A stretch of DNA of 64,000 nucleotides. Source: Pyrus communis (Eukaryota > Streptophyta > Magnoliopsida > Rosales > Rosaceae). Location: NCBI RefSeq assembly GCF_963583255.1, contig NC_084816.1, positions 11,395,100-11,459,099 of the forward strand, written 5' to 3'. Numbering within the stretch: the first letter of the stretch is position 1; each line of letters starts with the position of its first letter. The position numbers were made by a program, and so were the translations under genes. Below, piece by piece: positions 33,951 through 44,350 of the stretch. The notes beneath the pieces are model-generated. The model saw only the letters and a list, made by a program, of their open reading frames with translations. It did no database searches and had not been told where the DNA came from.

Positions 33951-34667
33951 ATGAAACAAACAAAGCATAAAATCTGAATAGATATTAGTGGAAAGTTGGA
34001 AATGCACTGTGATCTGAATAGAGTATCTGAAAAACAAAGCTTTTTTGGATAATAGTTTGGTGCACACTAAAATATACTCAATTGTGATCGATCAATTTTA
34101 GCTTAAACATGTAATTTTAAGAACATTTCTTAATCTCACATAAAGCTTATTTCAGCTTAAATTCAGTCAAATTAAAGGTTGTTTAGTGACCTGTATGTTT
34201 CAGGTAGATAGAAGACTTATCATAGTGACTATAATTCTTAATAAAATCGTTGATAACATGAAAACGGGTAAAAAAACTTATGTAGGAACAATTTTGTGTG
34301 AGAGTTGCTTTGATTAAGCAATCATACACAGGTTGTATTTTCTAAACATAATTTTTTTTGTCATTAGCACTACAATTTAGCGATATATTTCTTTACTTGT
34401 AAGTAGTGGAGGTTTAGAATCCGATTTTAGTAGGTCCCATTGTAAAAGATTCAAGTTTTTTTAGTGTGGCATTTTGTCGACCATTTTGTGGCCATGTTGT
34501 CATCTGTTGAGCCATGTTGGCCACATGTCAATCAAGTTTTGTCGAGAGCCCCAAGTTGTCGAGATCGCCTATTAAGATATGTCAAGCATATATTTCATCA
34601 AATATTTGATGGGTGACAAAAGAGTCCCTACAATAAATTCAAAGAATCTCTAGAGGCTCTTCATAGT
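33951..34667. other. Unassigned AT-rich DNA
   Basis: No gene or repeat identified. A GTCGA-containing stretch near 34460-34565 is slightly different in composition but shows no open frame. Confidence 0.5.
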
Positions 34668-35161
34668 TGTTGTAATGAAATATGTGGATGGGCTACATGA
34701 ATAGTTCGTTACAATTAAACCAAAAAAAAACCAGATGGATTATTATTCATATAAAGAAAAACATATGGGTTACTATTCATGCATTGTATTTCACTATTCA
34801 TTTGAGGAAAGAAAGTGAATAGTGTTGCTATAGTAATCTTTTGCCTATAAGATGAGAGCATACGGAGGAAGGAAGAAGTGAAAAGAAGGAAGAGATGAGA
34901 GAAAAACATACAGAGGAAAGAAAGAGGAGTTATGGAGGAAAAGAAAGAGAAGAGGAAAGAAGAGAGATGCGGAAGAAATTACTAGTGAGCCAGGCTAGAG
35001 AGAATAGAAAATAGGGAGAGTTATTTTGTGCTCCTATTATTTCATATAATGAAAGAAAGTACTACTGCTACCCTGAGGACCTAGGCACACTTGCCGAACC
35101 TCATAAATATTGTGTCTTGTTTACTTTATTCCACTGCACACATATCATTGACTTTACAACA
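34668..35161 (+). repeat. Copia II 5' LTR
   Basis: 494 bp, rich in GAAGAAG/GAGAGA purine repeats between about 34855 and 34990. Shared blocks with the right LTR include GATGAGAGCATACGGAGGAA and the terminal TTTACTTTATTCCACTGCAC. Confidence 0.88.
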
Positions 35162-36990
35162 CGTTATCAGCACGAGAAGCTCTCGTATCGGTGGAAAGCA
35201 CAATGTCATAAAGAAAATCTTTATGAAAAAATTTTCATATCATCGTCATATCTCTGTATGACTAATTTTCTTAAGAAAATATATGTTTGGTTATATAACT
35301 ATTAATATTATTGGCAGAAAATCTAATAGACATGAAAACAGCCTCTGAACTCCAACTTGCTAACCTCGGATTGAGATACTTCCTTCTTGAAAGTTGTTGG
35401 TTTTCCCAATATCTATAACATATTAAATGTTCAGAAAATTTCAATGGTGCGATCGTTGCATATGTCTAAAACACCAACCCAATTTCCAATTCCACAGAAA
35501 ACTAGACAGCCATCTTATGAGTACCTAAACTCCTTTTTCAGTAGCTCATATCGAAATTGTTTCTTCACGAAAGTTGTTCGATATCCTCCTAATCATATCA
35601 TACTAAAATTTGAGCCAAATCTAATGCTTGATCTTCTCATAAGTTGTAGGCACTACTCTTGACTCCAAAACTTATGGGAACCATTTCGATTTTTTCGAAA
35701 CTCATCTAAGGAGGAACACCAATTAGGACTTATTGTTACTATTGCTTCCTAGGTAACTAAAAGGATTTAGAACTATGAAATGAAAATAAAATAAAAAAGG
35801 ATGAAACAAAAGAAAGTGGTAGACAAAGAAAAATAAAATGGAGAGTTAATCATTATTGTTTTTTGTTTTGGCATATTTATGTGAATGGTGCTGGTTTAAA
35901 GCCCTATCACAAGTTCTATTTATTTACAGTGGGTGGAATTATTACCCTTTGCTTTAAGCTTTGATATTTATTTGAATGGTGCTGAATCAAAGCCCTTATC
36001 ACAAGCTTTATTTACTTAAAAGCAATTTATTTACCATGGTTGGAATTACCGTCTATTGCTTTAATTTATTTAGTGTACTACATTTTATGTATTTCTTTAA
36101 TTTATTTAGTGTACTACATTTTATGATGAGTATATAACAGGACCCGAAGTTGCTTGATTAGATTAGAACCTAAATTTTTTTTATCCTCATCATATAAAAT
36201 GAATGGACATAAAGTTCCACCATTAAAAAAAGATCAGACCTGAAGTTCCGTGATCATCATTATATAAAAAAGATCGAACCCAAAGTTCCTTGATTTAATC
36301 AAAACCTGAAAGAAAACAGCAGTTCCTCAATTAAATTAAAGTGATGGCCATAAACGCCTCAGTCCACAGACTATTAAATGAGGGTCAGAAATTCCTTGAT
36401 TTATGTAAATGGGGACCATGAGTTCCTTAATCCATGTACAGATTAAGTATGGGCATGAGTTCCAAAAATATGAACCTAAAATGATGTCAATATTGAGAAT
36501 AAATTTTGAGTCCATATGAATAATGTTTTGACCTGAAGTTAAAAATATGAATAATGTTAAGAACTTTAAAGTTCTAACATTTTGTGTAGACATGTTATAT
36601 ATGGCTTCAGTTAATTATCGCAATTTCTATCATACCTAAATTTCTTCTTTTTGGGAATAAGGAAATGGTGAACTTAGCAAAACCCGATTTTGTGACCATC
36701 GACATCTTACACAAGAGATACTTTCATTAATTCATAATGCCCAAGAATTCATGTGGAAGCATATGATATTAGAAAGCATCTTTGCTTAAAGGATCATTGA
36801 TTCATATGAATGGAACCAAAAGTTTCAAGTATGTATAAAACTAGAAGAGAAGGAATTTTTCTATATATATATATGTGAGTTACAACTACAAAAACAAACA
36901 AATTTGGGGAGGGGGGGTGGAAGCCTTCACAAAGGTTGCTCATGTGAAGCCTCAGTATTTGGCAGTACCCCAGAAGGGGGAGGCACAAGG
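35162..36990 (+). other. Copia II leader and degraded gag region
   Basis: No open frame survives. Repeated near-duplicates occur: TTTATTTAGTGTACTACATT twice (about 36065-36125), and a GGTGCTG(G/A)(T/A)T(T/C)AAAGCCC block twice (about 35885 and 35970). Short phrases like GAAGTTCCTTGAT(T/C) recur between 36140 and 36540. This may be duplicated leader sequence rather than gag. Confidence 0.35.
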
Positions 36991-37039
36991 AGATTGATCA
37001 TGTGACGCCCCAGCACTTGGCAAAACACTAGAAGGGGAA

Positions 37040-37469
37040 GGCATCAGTTGCCTTCGGAATCTAGCCATGAATCTCTAGTGATCACTTTGAATATGACTTT
37101 TGGATTCTCGCAGCTGATTGAGCTTCTTTTCATGCTGGTTAAGTAAATATTTGCAAGTTTGTGCAACTCTTTATTCTCTTGCTTAAGCCCTCTAATCTCT
37201 TATCTAAGACTTTCCACCTCAGCCATTAATGTTTTGACTTGGCGAGTTCGAGCAATTAAGTGTTGGTCCATGTTGGATGCAGAATCCATACACTGAACAC
37301 TGAAAGCTAAAGAGTCTTGAACGGCCAATTCATCATACCTCTTTGAAAGTATTCTTTTATCTCTGGGAGTGAGAAGGTTCCTAGCTACTACTGTAGTCAT
37401 TATATCATCCCTTATCACAGAGTCTCCAACCATAAGAGGGCCATTAGAAGACAAGAATGACGACGCCAT
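37040..37469 (-). pseudogene. Antisense coiled-coil ORF inside copia II
   Basis: The ATG at 37469 starts an 89-residue frame: a short Ser-rich N-terminus, then IRDDIMTTVVARNLLTP, a mixed-charge segment and a heptad region (RTRQVKTLMAEVESLR). A TAA at 37200-37202 stops it, but the same frame continues with EIRGLKQENKELHKLA, clearly the same coiled coil, to about 37050. One nonsense mutation therefore truncates a longer protein. From memory, similar antisense ORFs occur in rose-family LTR elements. It lies opposite to the copia sense strand between leader and pol. Function unknown. Confidence 0.55.
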
Positions 37470-37654
37470 ATATTATCCTAAAGCAAGACGTATGCATTTT
37501 CTCCGAGACTCTAAACAAAGGTTGGATGGGCAAGCCATTTTCAGAAATGATGAAAAAGTAGGGTTGGATTGAGTGAAATCTCATAAATACAACAAAGACA
37601 ATTTTCACAAGCGGGCAATTTTCAAAGCGTGCATGTTGGATACAATTGATACAT

Positions 37655-37690
37655 CTATAAAAGGAGAGGCAACACAACCACTTGTTTAAA
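37655..37690 (+). promoter_or_regulatory. Candidate internal TATA promoter
   Basis: CATCTATAAAAGGAGAGGC is a close match to a plant TATA box with a purine-rich start region. It lies 190 bp upstream of the antisense ORF start but points the other way, on the plus strand. It could be a divergent internal promoter or chance in AT-rich DNA. Confidence 0.35.
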
Positions 37691-40246
37691 AATCGAAGAA
37701 ACACCGCTCTCCAAATTTCAAAAATCGGATTTTCCTGAATAAAGTTTGTCAACATTTCTTAGACGCAATCTCAGCTTTCTAGATATCAAGGACAACTCTA
37801 TCAAAATATCTCTGGCAAAGTTAAAATGTGTAAAGTTCACTATTCCAACTACACCACTATTGCCGACAAGCGTGGGTGACAAGGCCACATCCGCACCATT
37901 ACCTGCTATTGGGAAATCCCTATACATGTCGACCTTAGTCCTCCATGGCAAGACACACCTCCAAAACACCTAACTCATCTTCCTTGCTGAGAATGTATCT
38001 GTAACAAAACCTCCTAACACATTTAGTCTTCATTATTTCTGAGAATACTTCTTCAACCAAGTTCCTCAAAATGCCAAACTCAATTTCTCAGCAAGAAAAT
38101 ATTCTTGGTCAAGAAGTTTTACATCAACATCAAAGTCTTATACTATATTTCTTCAAGAGAACAAGCATTTCGAATCATCAGGGTTAAGAGCAAGAGTATC
38201 TCATATCATGCTCTTACCCTGTCTTTTCCTTTGCCTTGCTCTTGCCTACAAGACAAGGATAAAGAAAGCAATCATTCAAAACCTGAAGTCAAACTTTCAG
38301 TCAGGAACCGACTACCTGGAACTTTTTCTTGATTGCTTACCTTGTATTGCTCTAGAGTAATCATCTTCAACTGTTGTTAGAGCTGGGCCTCAAGTCACCA
38401 ATACCACAGAATAATTAGCATGTTATTGGCTCTTTACACTGCAGCGACCAAGCATGGATGAATCACCAAGAAGTGATGGACAATCCAAGGGCAAAGATTT
38501 TGCACCACATCTATTGGGCAAGAGACTGAAGCGGAAAGATCAACGATGAGTCCATGGAAGTCCAAAGGGAGAAAATTGGTGGCTGATTGAGTGAATGGAA
38601 GACCAAAGTTCAGTGATGGGAATCCTACTCACAGCCCTAACAAACTCTACCAGTTTATATCATTCACATGATGTACAATAGGGTAATGAAAATTACTAAT
38701 TGATTACAAGTTACAAAGATGTCGCATGGATTGAAGTCTCTGTCAGACTATCCACAAACTTGACACTACTGAACTGTTACATGCCCGAAGCATGACAGTC
38801 TCCGCATAGATTCAAGTTCGAAAAGGGATAATCCATGGACACGACAATTTTGAATATATTTTATGCTTGAAGCATGATCAATGTGTAGGTTCCAATGATT
38901 CAACTGACCAGAAATGGAGCTTAAAAATCCAAGCTCTATAACGCTTTAGAGGAGGTTGTGATCCAAATTCTCAAACAATTCATCTAATACGAGATTACTA
39001 TCTTAGAAAAGACAATGCAAAGCCCCTAAAGGGGCAAGGATATCCAAAGTAATGAAATACTTATAAATATGCATGCGCATGCACATAAGAATTTTGGGAT
39101 CAAGAATTGATGATCACCAATGTTAATTTGGGTTTTACAGTAGCTACTAAATTCATCAATGAGCTGTGTTGATATTGAGCCAGATTCTTTTGTTTATACA
39201 TGCTCGAAGCATATCTCCACAAGTAAATCCCTCAAGTATACATGGAAGCAAGTTACTCTATATAAATTTTGAAAGACAATGTATCATGAAGTATAGAAAA
39301 TCCCTGAAGTATTCAAATTGGTTGAAGAAAGCCCTAGAAGGGTAAAGCATAACTTATGTACTCAATACCAATGAATGGTATAAATTACCTTAATGAGTAC
39401 TTTCATTATGATATTGTTGCACATTGAATCACTTACAAGAGTTTATATTAGATTGGAACTCTTGAGGAGTTTCGAAAGATTATAAAATGTTGAAAGGAAT
39501 ATTGTCTCGAGCTGCAGGTCGCACAATATGCCAACACAAATCTTATGCAAAATGTTTATGGTATTAAAAAATCATACAGATTAAAGATTATGAGTTGAAT
39601 ACTCAAATGATTAACCAATATTTAGACACTAAGAAAGATCTTTCATCCTCGTGAGGGAAATGATGGATTGATATTTGGTCCAAGAGAACTATATCTTAGT
39701 GAGGTATTGATGTATTTAGTACAATACACTGAGTTAGATGTTACATTTCATGTAAAGAACAATACCAAAATATGGTATTAGAATGAAGTAAAGTTTATCA
39801 TTTGATAACTCTAGGAAATTATAGACATGAGCTTATTCTATTCGAAAGAACTCACTAATAACCATAATCTTATTGGGCAAGCAAAAATTTTATTATCTCT
39901 CAAGCCTGCATAAAAATCGCTCTCAGAAATGATTTTTATTTACATATGGAAATGAATTGATCTTACCACGATCAAGGAAAGAACATTCATTGCCACATCT
40001 TCATATCTCTTAGAAATACAAGAGTTTGGTTAAAACCTGTGGCCATTAAAATTTGGAGCGCTAGGGAACCACCTTCAGAAGCAAACACTCCAACTATCAT
40101 GAATGGTATCAAATTACATCAACATAGTAATTAGTCAGATTAAATAATTCGAAATCAGAGGGAGATACTAATCAGGGGGAGCATCTAAAACATATCAAGG
40201 TTTTAACGAGGCAAATGAAATTGACGTATAGCCATCCAAGGAGGAG
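37691..40246 (+). pseudogene. Copia II pol region, heavily decayed
   Basis: Short plus ORFs (37746-37973, 38105-38332) have no recognised domain. The only clear pol trace is at 39689-39763 (LYLSEVLMYLVQYTELDVTF), matching the post-RT segment of copia. Before the polypurine tract a non-coding tail (GGGGGAGCATC near 40176, TTTTAACGAGGCAAATG near 40200) is typical of this copia group. Protease, integrase and RT cores were not recognisable. Confidence 0.5.
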
Positions 40247-40818
40247 CGTTGTAATATAATATGTGGATGGCCCACATGAATAGTTTGTTACTATTCATCC
40301 AAAGAAAAATCAGATGGATTATTATTCATATGAAGAAAAACGGATGGGTTACTATTCATGCACAGTATTTCACTATTCATTTAAGGAATGTTTGTAAAGT
40401 GAATAGGTTGCTAAAGTAATCTTTTACTTGTAAGATGAGAGCATACGGAGGAAGGAAGAAGTGAGAAGAAGAAGAAAAAGATGAGAGAAAAACATACAGA
40501 GGAAAGAAAGAGGAGTTATGGAGGAAAGGGATGAGAAGAAGAAGAAAAAGATGAGAGAAAAACATACAGAGGAAAGAAAGAGGGCGTTGTGAAGGGAAAG
40601 GAAGAGAAAAAGAAAGAAGAGAGATGGGAAAGAAATTACCAGTGAGCTAGGCCAGAGAGAAAAGAGAAAATAACGAGAGATTTTGTACTCTTATTATTTC
40701 ATATAATGAAAGAAAGTACTACTGCTGCCCTGAGAACGTAAGCACACTTGCTGAACCTCGTAAATATTGTGTCTTATTTACTTTATTCCACTGCACACTT
40801 ATCATCAACTTTACAACA
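40247..40818 (+). repeat. Copia II 3' LTR
   Basis: 572 bp. It is longer than the 5' LTR because a purine-rich block (AAGATGAGAGAAAAACATAC and following, about 40478-40530) is repeated at about 40548-40585. The first base is C instead of T. Confidence 0.88.
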
Positions 40819-41044
40819 ACATTTGTTTTCTGATCTCTGTCGATTATACAACCACCATGGTTCCCATATCGATTTGCCTCTGCTTATGAGTTATAAGCAG
40901 AAGGTCTAAAATTTTGTTCACATGAATAAAGAGTTCAATATTTAATTACTATAATTTTGCATACCGTATGACTTTGGCTAATTTTTTGTAAATTGTGTAT
41001 CAAAACAAAAGCCTTTTCTTATTTGACCAAAAACAATGGGAACG
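40819..41044. other. Unassigned spacer
   Basis: Flanking DNA between the copia II 3' LTR and the split MITE. No gene. Confidence 0.6.
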
Positions 41045-41133
41045 GTTTTGTTCACCACCCTTAAGTGATGGTGATGTTCATCGTCCTATTTATAACTATT
41101 GGATGAGTTTGAATTTCAAGATTTGTATAATGA

Positions 41134-41138
41134 ATAGA
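41134..41138. repeat. Target site duplication ATAGA, left
   Basis: Identical to 43693-43697. Confidence 0.85.
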
Positions 41139-41639
41139 TGACACATCCCGACCTGGATTGTCCACTAAGACTCCGAATTGAGATGTGTTGGCTGACACCT
41201 GGAAGGTGACGAAGCCATAAAGCGTGGTGATGTGGAATGTGTGAATAAATTTTAACCTAAAAGTGCCTAAATATGATTGTGCGCTGTGAGCGGGAATGAC
41301 CCCATTTCACACGTGACGTCAAAGCATAAGTAAAGTACAGTAGAGTGGATTGAAAATCATACCGTCGAAGGTAATCTTCAATACCAAGACTTGCCATGAA
41401 TCCTCGTCGATACGAAAACTTTACTATTATAACCTAGAGAGATAAAAACAAGAGTGAGTGGCCCTGAATATAAAGCTTTAATAAAGACCTTTTAAACAAT
41501 ATAACCCCTCACTATAATACCTGTATAGGTTCCAGGAAATCATACTACATATAAGTATGAAATGAAATGTAAATCAATAGTAAATCCAAGAATATTCCAA
41601 ATCACTACATATTGGCAACAACAATATAAATCAAGTGCT

Positions 41640-41900
41640 CATCAATCTATGGTAACCCACGAGTCGAAGTTGCTTAACGCAACCTGCACGGCTCATAAAT
41701 CAACCCATGATAACATCTGAGTCAAAGTTGCCTAATGCAACCTGTACGACTCATAGGCAACCTGTACGACAATGTTAGAGTTGCCTATCATTGCAACTTG
41801 TACGACAATGTCGAAGTTGCCTATCATTGCAACATGTACGATAGTGTCGGAGTTACCTATCATTGGAACCTGTACAACAATGTCGGAGTTGCACAAAACA
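41640..41900. repeat. Minisatellite, about 36-bp unit
   Basis: Tandem imperfect copies of (A/G)AGTTGCCTATCATTGCAAC followed by (C/A)TGTACGA(C/T)A(A/G)TGTC. The clearest run is four copies between about 41757 and 41890, with weaker copies (CGACTCATA version) before it. Open frames on both strands here (41732-41929) are a product of the repeat. Confidence 0.88.
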
Positions 41901-42087
41901 CTAATATAGTCATGCCCTAACTCAATCATTTCAAATAATACTATAAACTCACCTGAACTTACCTATACGTTCCGCATTCACCTTAGCACTTCAAGGCCTT
42001 CACAACAATTATATGTAGGTAATATGCATATGGTTATACAATAATGCAATCTAAAACTCAACCATATCATAGTATTTTAGAATATAC

Positions 42088-42112
42088 AAATATATATATA
42101 TATATATATATG
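42088..42112. repeat. (TA)n microsatellite
   Basis: About 11 TA dinucleotides inside the solo LTR. Confidence 0.9.
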
Positions 42113-43692
42113 ACATGGCATAAAATGCATATATCAATTTAAAAGCGTTTTGTGGAAATATCAATGATATACATACGATAAAAGGAAATGACCTACTCAC
42201 CTAAGGTCCGCTCTACGACTTCCTAGCATGAATATCGAGACGTCATGAACGATCCTCACCTAGAAGAATTATTCAATCACGTCTCAGAACTCTTATGAAT
42301 AGAACACATAACTTACATAAAACACATCCCAATGACGTTCTAGAATGATTTGAGACTTATTGACCAAAAGTCAACCATCGGTCAAAGATCAACGGTAGGG
42401 TCCATAACCCTACGTAACTCAATCCGAAAGATTCGCATCTGGTATTTCCAATCCATAACTTCCAAAGATCCACATTTTGCTTCTAAAACATCATGCTAAA
42501 GTTTCATTACGGTCCAACGGTTGGATCTCCGCCAATTAACAATTCAAGTGGCGGTCAACGTTTTATTTTACACACTTACAAATCCAATTCGGGAAGATTC
42601 GTACGTCAGATTCCCAATCTATAAGTTTATAATATCCTCAAATATTATATATTATAATGTATTAAAGTTTGGTGATGATCCAACAGTCGGATCGTGAATT
42701 CACATAATGTTTAAGTAGCGATCTTTATCAAAACTATGCTCAAACGATGAGATTTCATCAATTGGACTTCACCTATGGAATTGGGGTGTCAAACTTAGCT
42801 TAGAAAGGTCAGGGGGTGACTTGGTTCACGTGCTGCCGCACACAGCAGTCGGTCGTCCCGATTCGCCGGAAAATTCATTTATCTCTAAAAATTCTCAAAA
42901 TTTACAGAAAGGAAGATCTCAAAGAGTAGAGAAAAATTAATACCTGTGGCCAAGTCCAATTTGGCTGGCAAAGGCTCTAAATTGATTTGAACCCGCAAGA
43001 AACCCTAAGGTGAGTGTTCTTCAATTCGACTTCCTCGATGCTCCAATGCCCCTATAACCAATTGGGTCTTGTTCTTGGGTCCAAGGGGAGTTGATTAAGG
43101 GTGGTGGTGGGTGGTGAAGCTCGCCGGATCAGAGGAATCACTGTCGAGCACCTCTGGTGCATCGATGGGGTTCTACATGACTTGGACCCTAAAAATCCTC
43201 AAATTTGGGGGAAGATAGAAGAGGGAAGGTTGAGGAAGAGGTTGTGGGTGATGAATGGTGATGAATCGACGGAAAGAATGGCGGAAACCGCCGGAAATGG
43301 AATCGGGTTGGTGCACGGGAAGCTGGGCTTTTTTTTTTTTTTTTTTTTTTCCTTTTCTCCCCCCCTTCTTTTTTTTTTCTTTCTAATTGGTTGCTCATTC
43401 CCTTCCTGTTTCTCTAATTGGTTACAATTGTGGGAGTTTATTTTCCTTTAAATCTATAATTTAGTGAAACAACTTCAAATGTCCGTGACCATACCGTTAT
43501 AATCCGGACTCGTGAACGGCTTTTGCCTATGCGTTCGTACCAACGAGTATTACACAAATACACCAAAAGAATAAGTCATACATTCCTCTAGACGATGGTC
43601 AACAAAAGTCAAAATCCTTGCCTCTAGGGCATTTTCGTCAATTCCCTCGATTAAAATAAATAAAAATGAAATTTTAGGAACAGGTTGTCACA

Positions 43693-43697
43693 ATAGA
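43693..43697. repeat. Target site duplication ATAGA, right
   Basis: Identical to 41134-41138. Confidence 0.85.
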
Positions 43698-43804
43698 AAC
43701 AAATCTCAAAATTTAAATTTATCCAATAGTACTAAGTAAGGTGGTGAGCATTGCGACCACTTGATGAGGGTGGTGAGCAAATGCACTCAAAAGCACTGCA
43801 TGTT

Positions 43805-43990
43805 TTGCCACTTAGTACTACGGTATAGTGATATTCTTTTTCACTTGTAAGTGAGAGGTCTCAGGTTCGATTCTCTCTAAAAGTGAATTTGAATCACATT
43901 ATTGCTAGCTTATTATGAGGCTTAAGTTTATTCTCTTCCTTTAGTGTTGATAATATCGTTTGTTCAAAATAAAAAAAAAAATAAAAAAAT
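43805..43990 (+). mobile_element. tRNA-derived SINE
   Basis: The head contains an A-box-like TAGTACTACGGTATAGTG (near 43816) and a B box AGGTTCGATTCTC (near 43863), spaced like a tRNA promoter. The body is GAATCACATTATTGCTAGCT, GTTGATAATATCGTTTGTTC, followed by an A-rich tail to about 43990. The body is the reverse complement of the words that start each unit of the local array at 11.4-33.9 kb. This copy is the only one in the window with both tRNA-like head and body. Confidence 0.75.
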
Positions 43991-44350
43991 TAAAAAAATA
44001 AAATAAAATAAAACACGGCCTTTTTAGTTTTAATCTTTTGTACAGGGCAACAAAGGTAAAATGCGCGCTCCTATATAAAAAAGGGAGGTTTAACAAAACA
44101 CTATTTTTATTGTTCACTTTTAACGAAAAAACATATTTATACTTTTCCTTGATACTATTTATTATACTTTTAAAAATGATTTTTCATTAAAAAAAGAAGG
44201 TTTTTTTTTAGTTTTCATTCTTATAAAGAAGGATGTTCGGAATTGTTAGGTGGCAAAAGTTGTACGTAGCTCTTGCGGTACAGCCTACAGGGGTTAGTGG
44301 GGGCGGTGGAGTTGCCTTCTTGAAAGGTGAAGCCCAAGATCCGATCAGTA
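43991..44350 (+). promoter_or_regulatory. Upstream region of the GH17 gene
   Basis: Starts with A-rich sequence after the SINE. A TATA-like CTATATAAAAAAGG at about 44072-44085 lies about 270 bp upstream of the start codon and would give a 5' leader of roughly 230 bp. No other cis-element can be assigned by eye. Confidence 0.35.

Larger units (their letters stand above)
34668..40818 (+). mobile_element. Second Ty1/copia element, decayed, 6.15 kb
   Basis: Direct LTRs (34668-35161 and 40247-40818) share TGTTGTAAT...TTACAACA ends. The right one starts CGTTGTAA. The interior begins ACGTTATCAGCACGAG, a leader I recall from a plant copia group, and ends with AGGGGGAGCATC and an AAGGAGGAG polypurine tract before the 3' LTR. 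A pol trace at 39689-39763 reads LYLSEVLMYL, matching the copia sequence between RT and RNase H. Almost all coding potential is gone. An antisense coiled-coil ORF sits in the middle. Target duplication is uncertain (ATAGT versus ACATT). Confidence 0.75.
41139..43692 (-). mobile_element. Solo LTR, 2.55 kb
   Basis: Bounded by a perfect ATAGA duplication, starting TGACACATCCCG and ending GGTTGTCACA. On the minus strand it starts TGTGACAACCTG and ends GGGATGTGTCA, proper TG...CA LTR ends. It contains no PBS, polypurine tract or coding domain. The long LTR and start motif suggest a gypsy family common in the rose family (from memory). A CAACCTGTACGA minisatellite and a T-run are internal. The 116-residue plus ORF at 43101-43451 runs into the T-run and is not a gene. 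Confidence 0.85.
41045..43783. mobile_element. Fold-back MITE split by a solo LTR
   Basis: The left arm (41045-41138) begins TTTTGTTCACCACCCTTAAG and the right arm (43693-43783) ends TTGATGAGGGTGGTGAGCAA. The arms are inverse complements over about 80 bp, including CTATTGGATGAGTTTGAA against TTTAAATTTATCCAATAG. With the inserted LTR removed, the element would be about 180 bp with almost no loop. No transposase is encoded. The parent superfamily is not clear because the outer target duplication could not be set. Confidence 0.7.

Noticed and set aside
34663..40823. A target duplication for copia II (ATAGT/ACATT)
   Set aside because: Only three of five bases agree, which is too weak to claim.
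41732..41929. Paired 61-65-residue ORFs on opposite strands
   Set aside because: By-products of the 36-bp minisatellite.
43101..43451. 116-residue plus ORF with phenylalanine run
   Set aside because: Lies in a solo LTR and runs through a poly-T tract.
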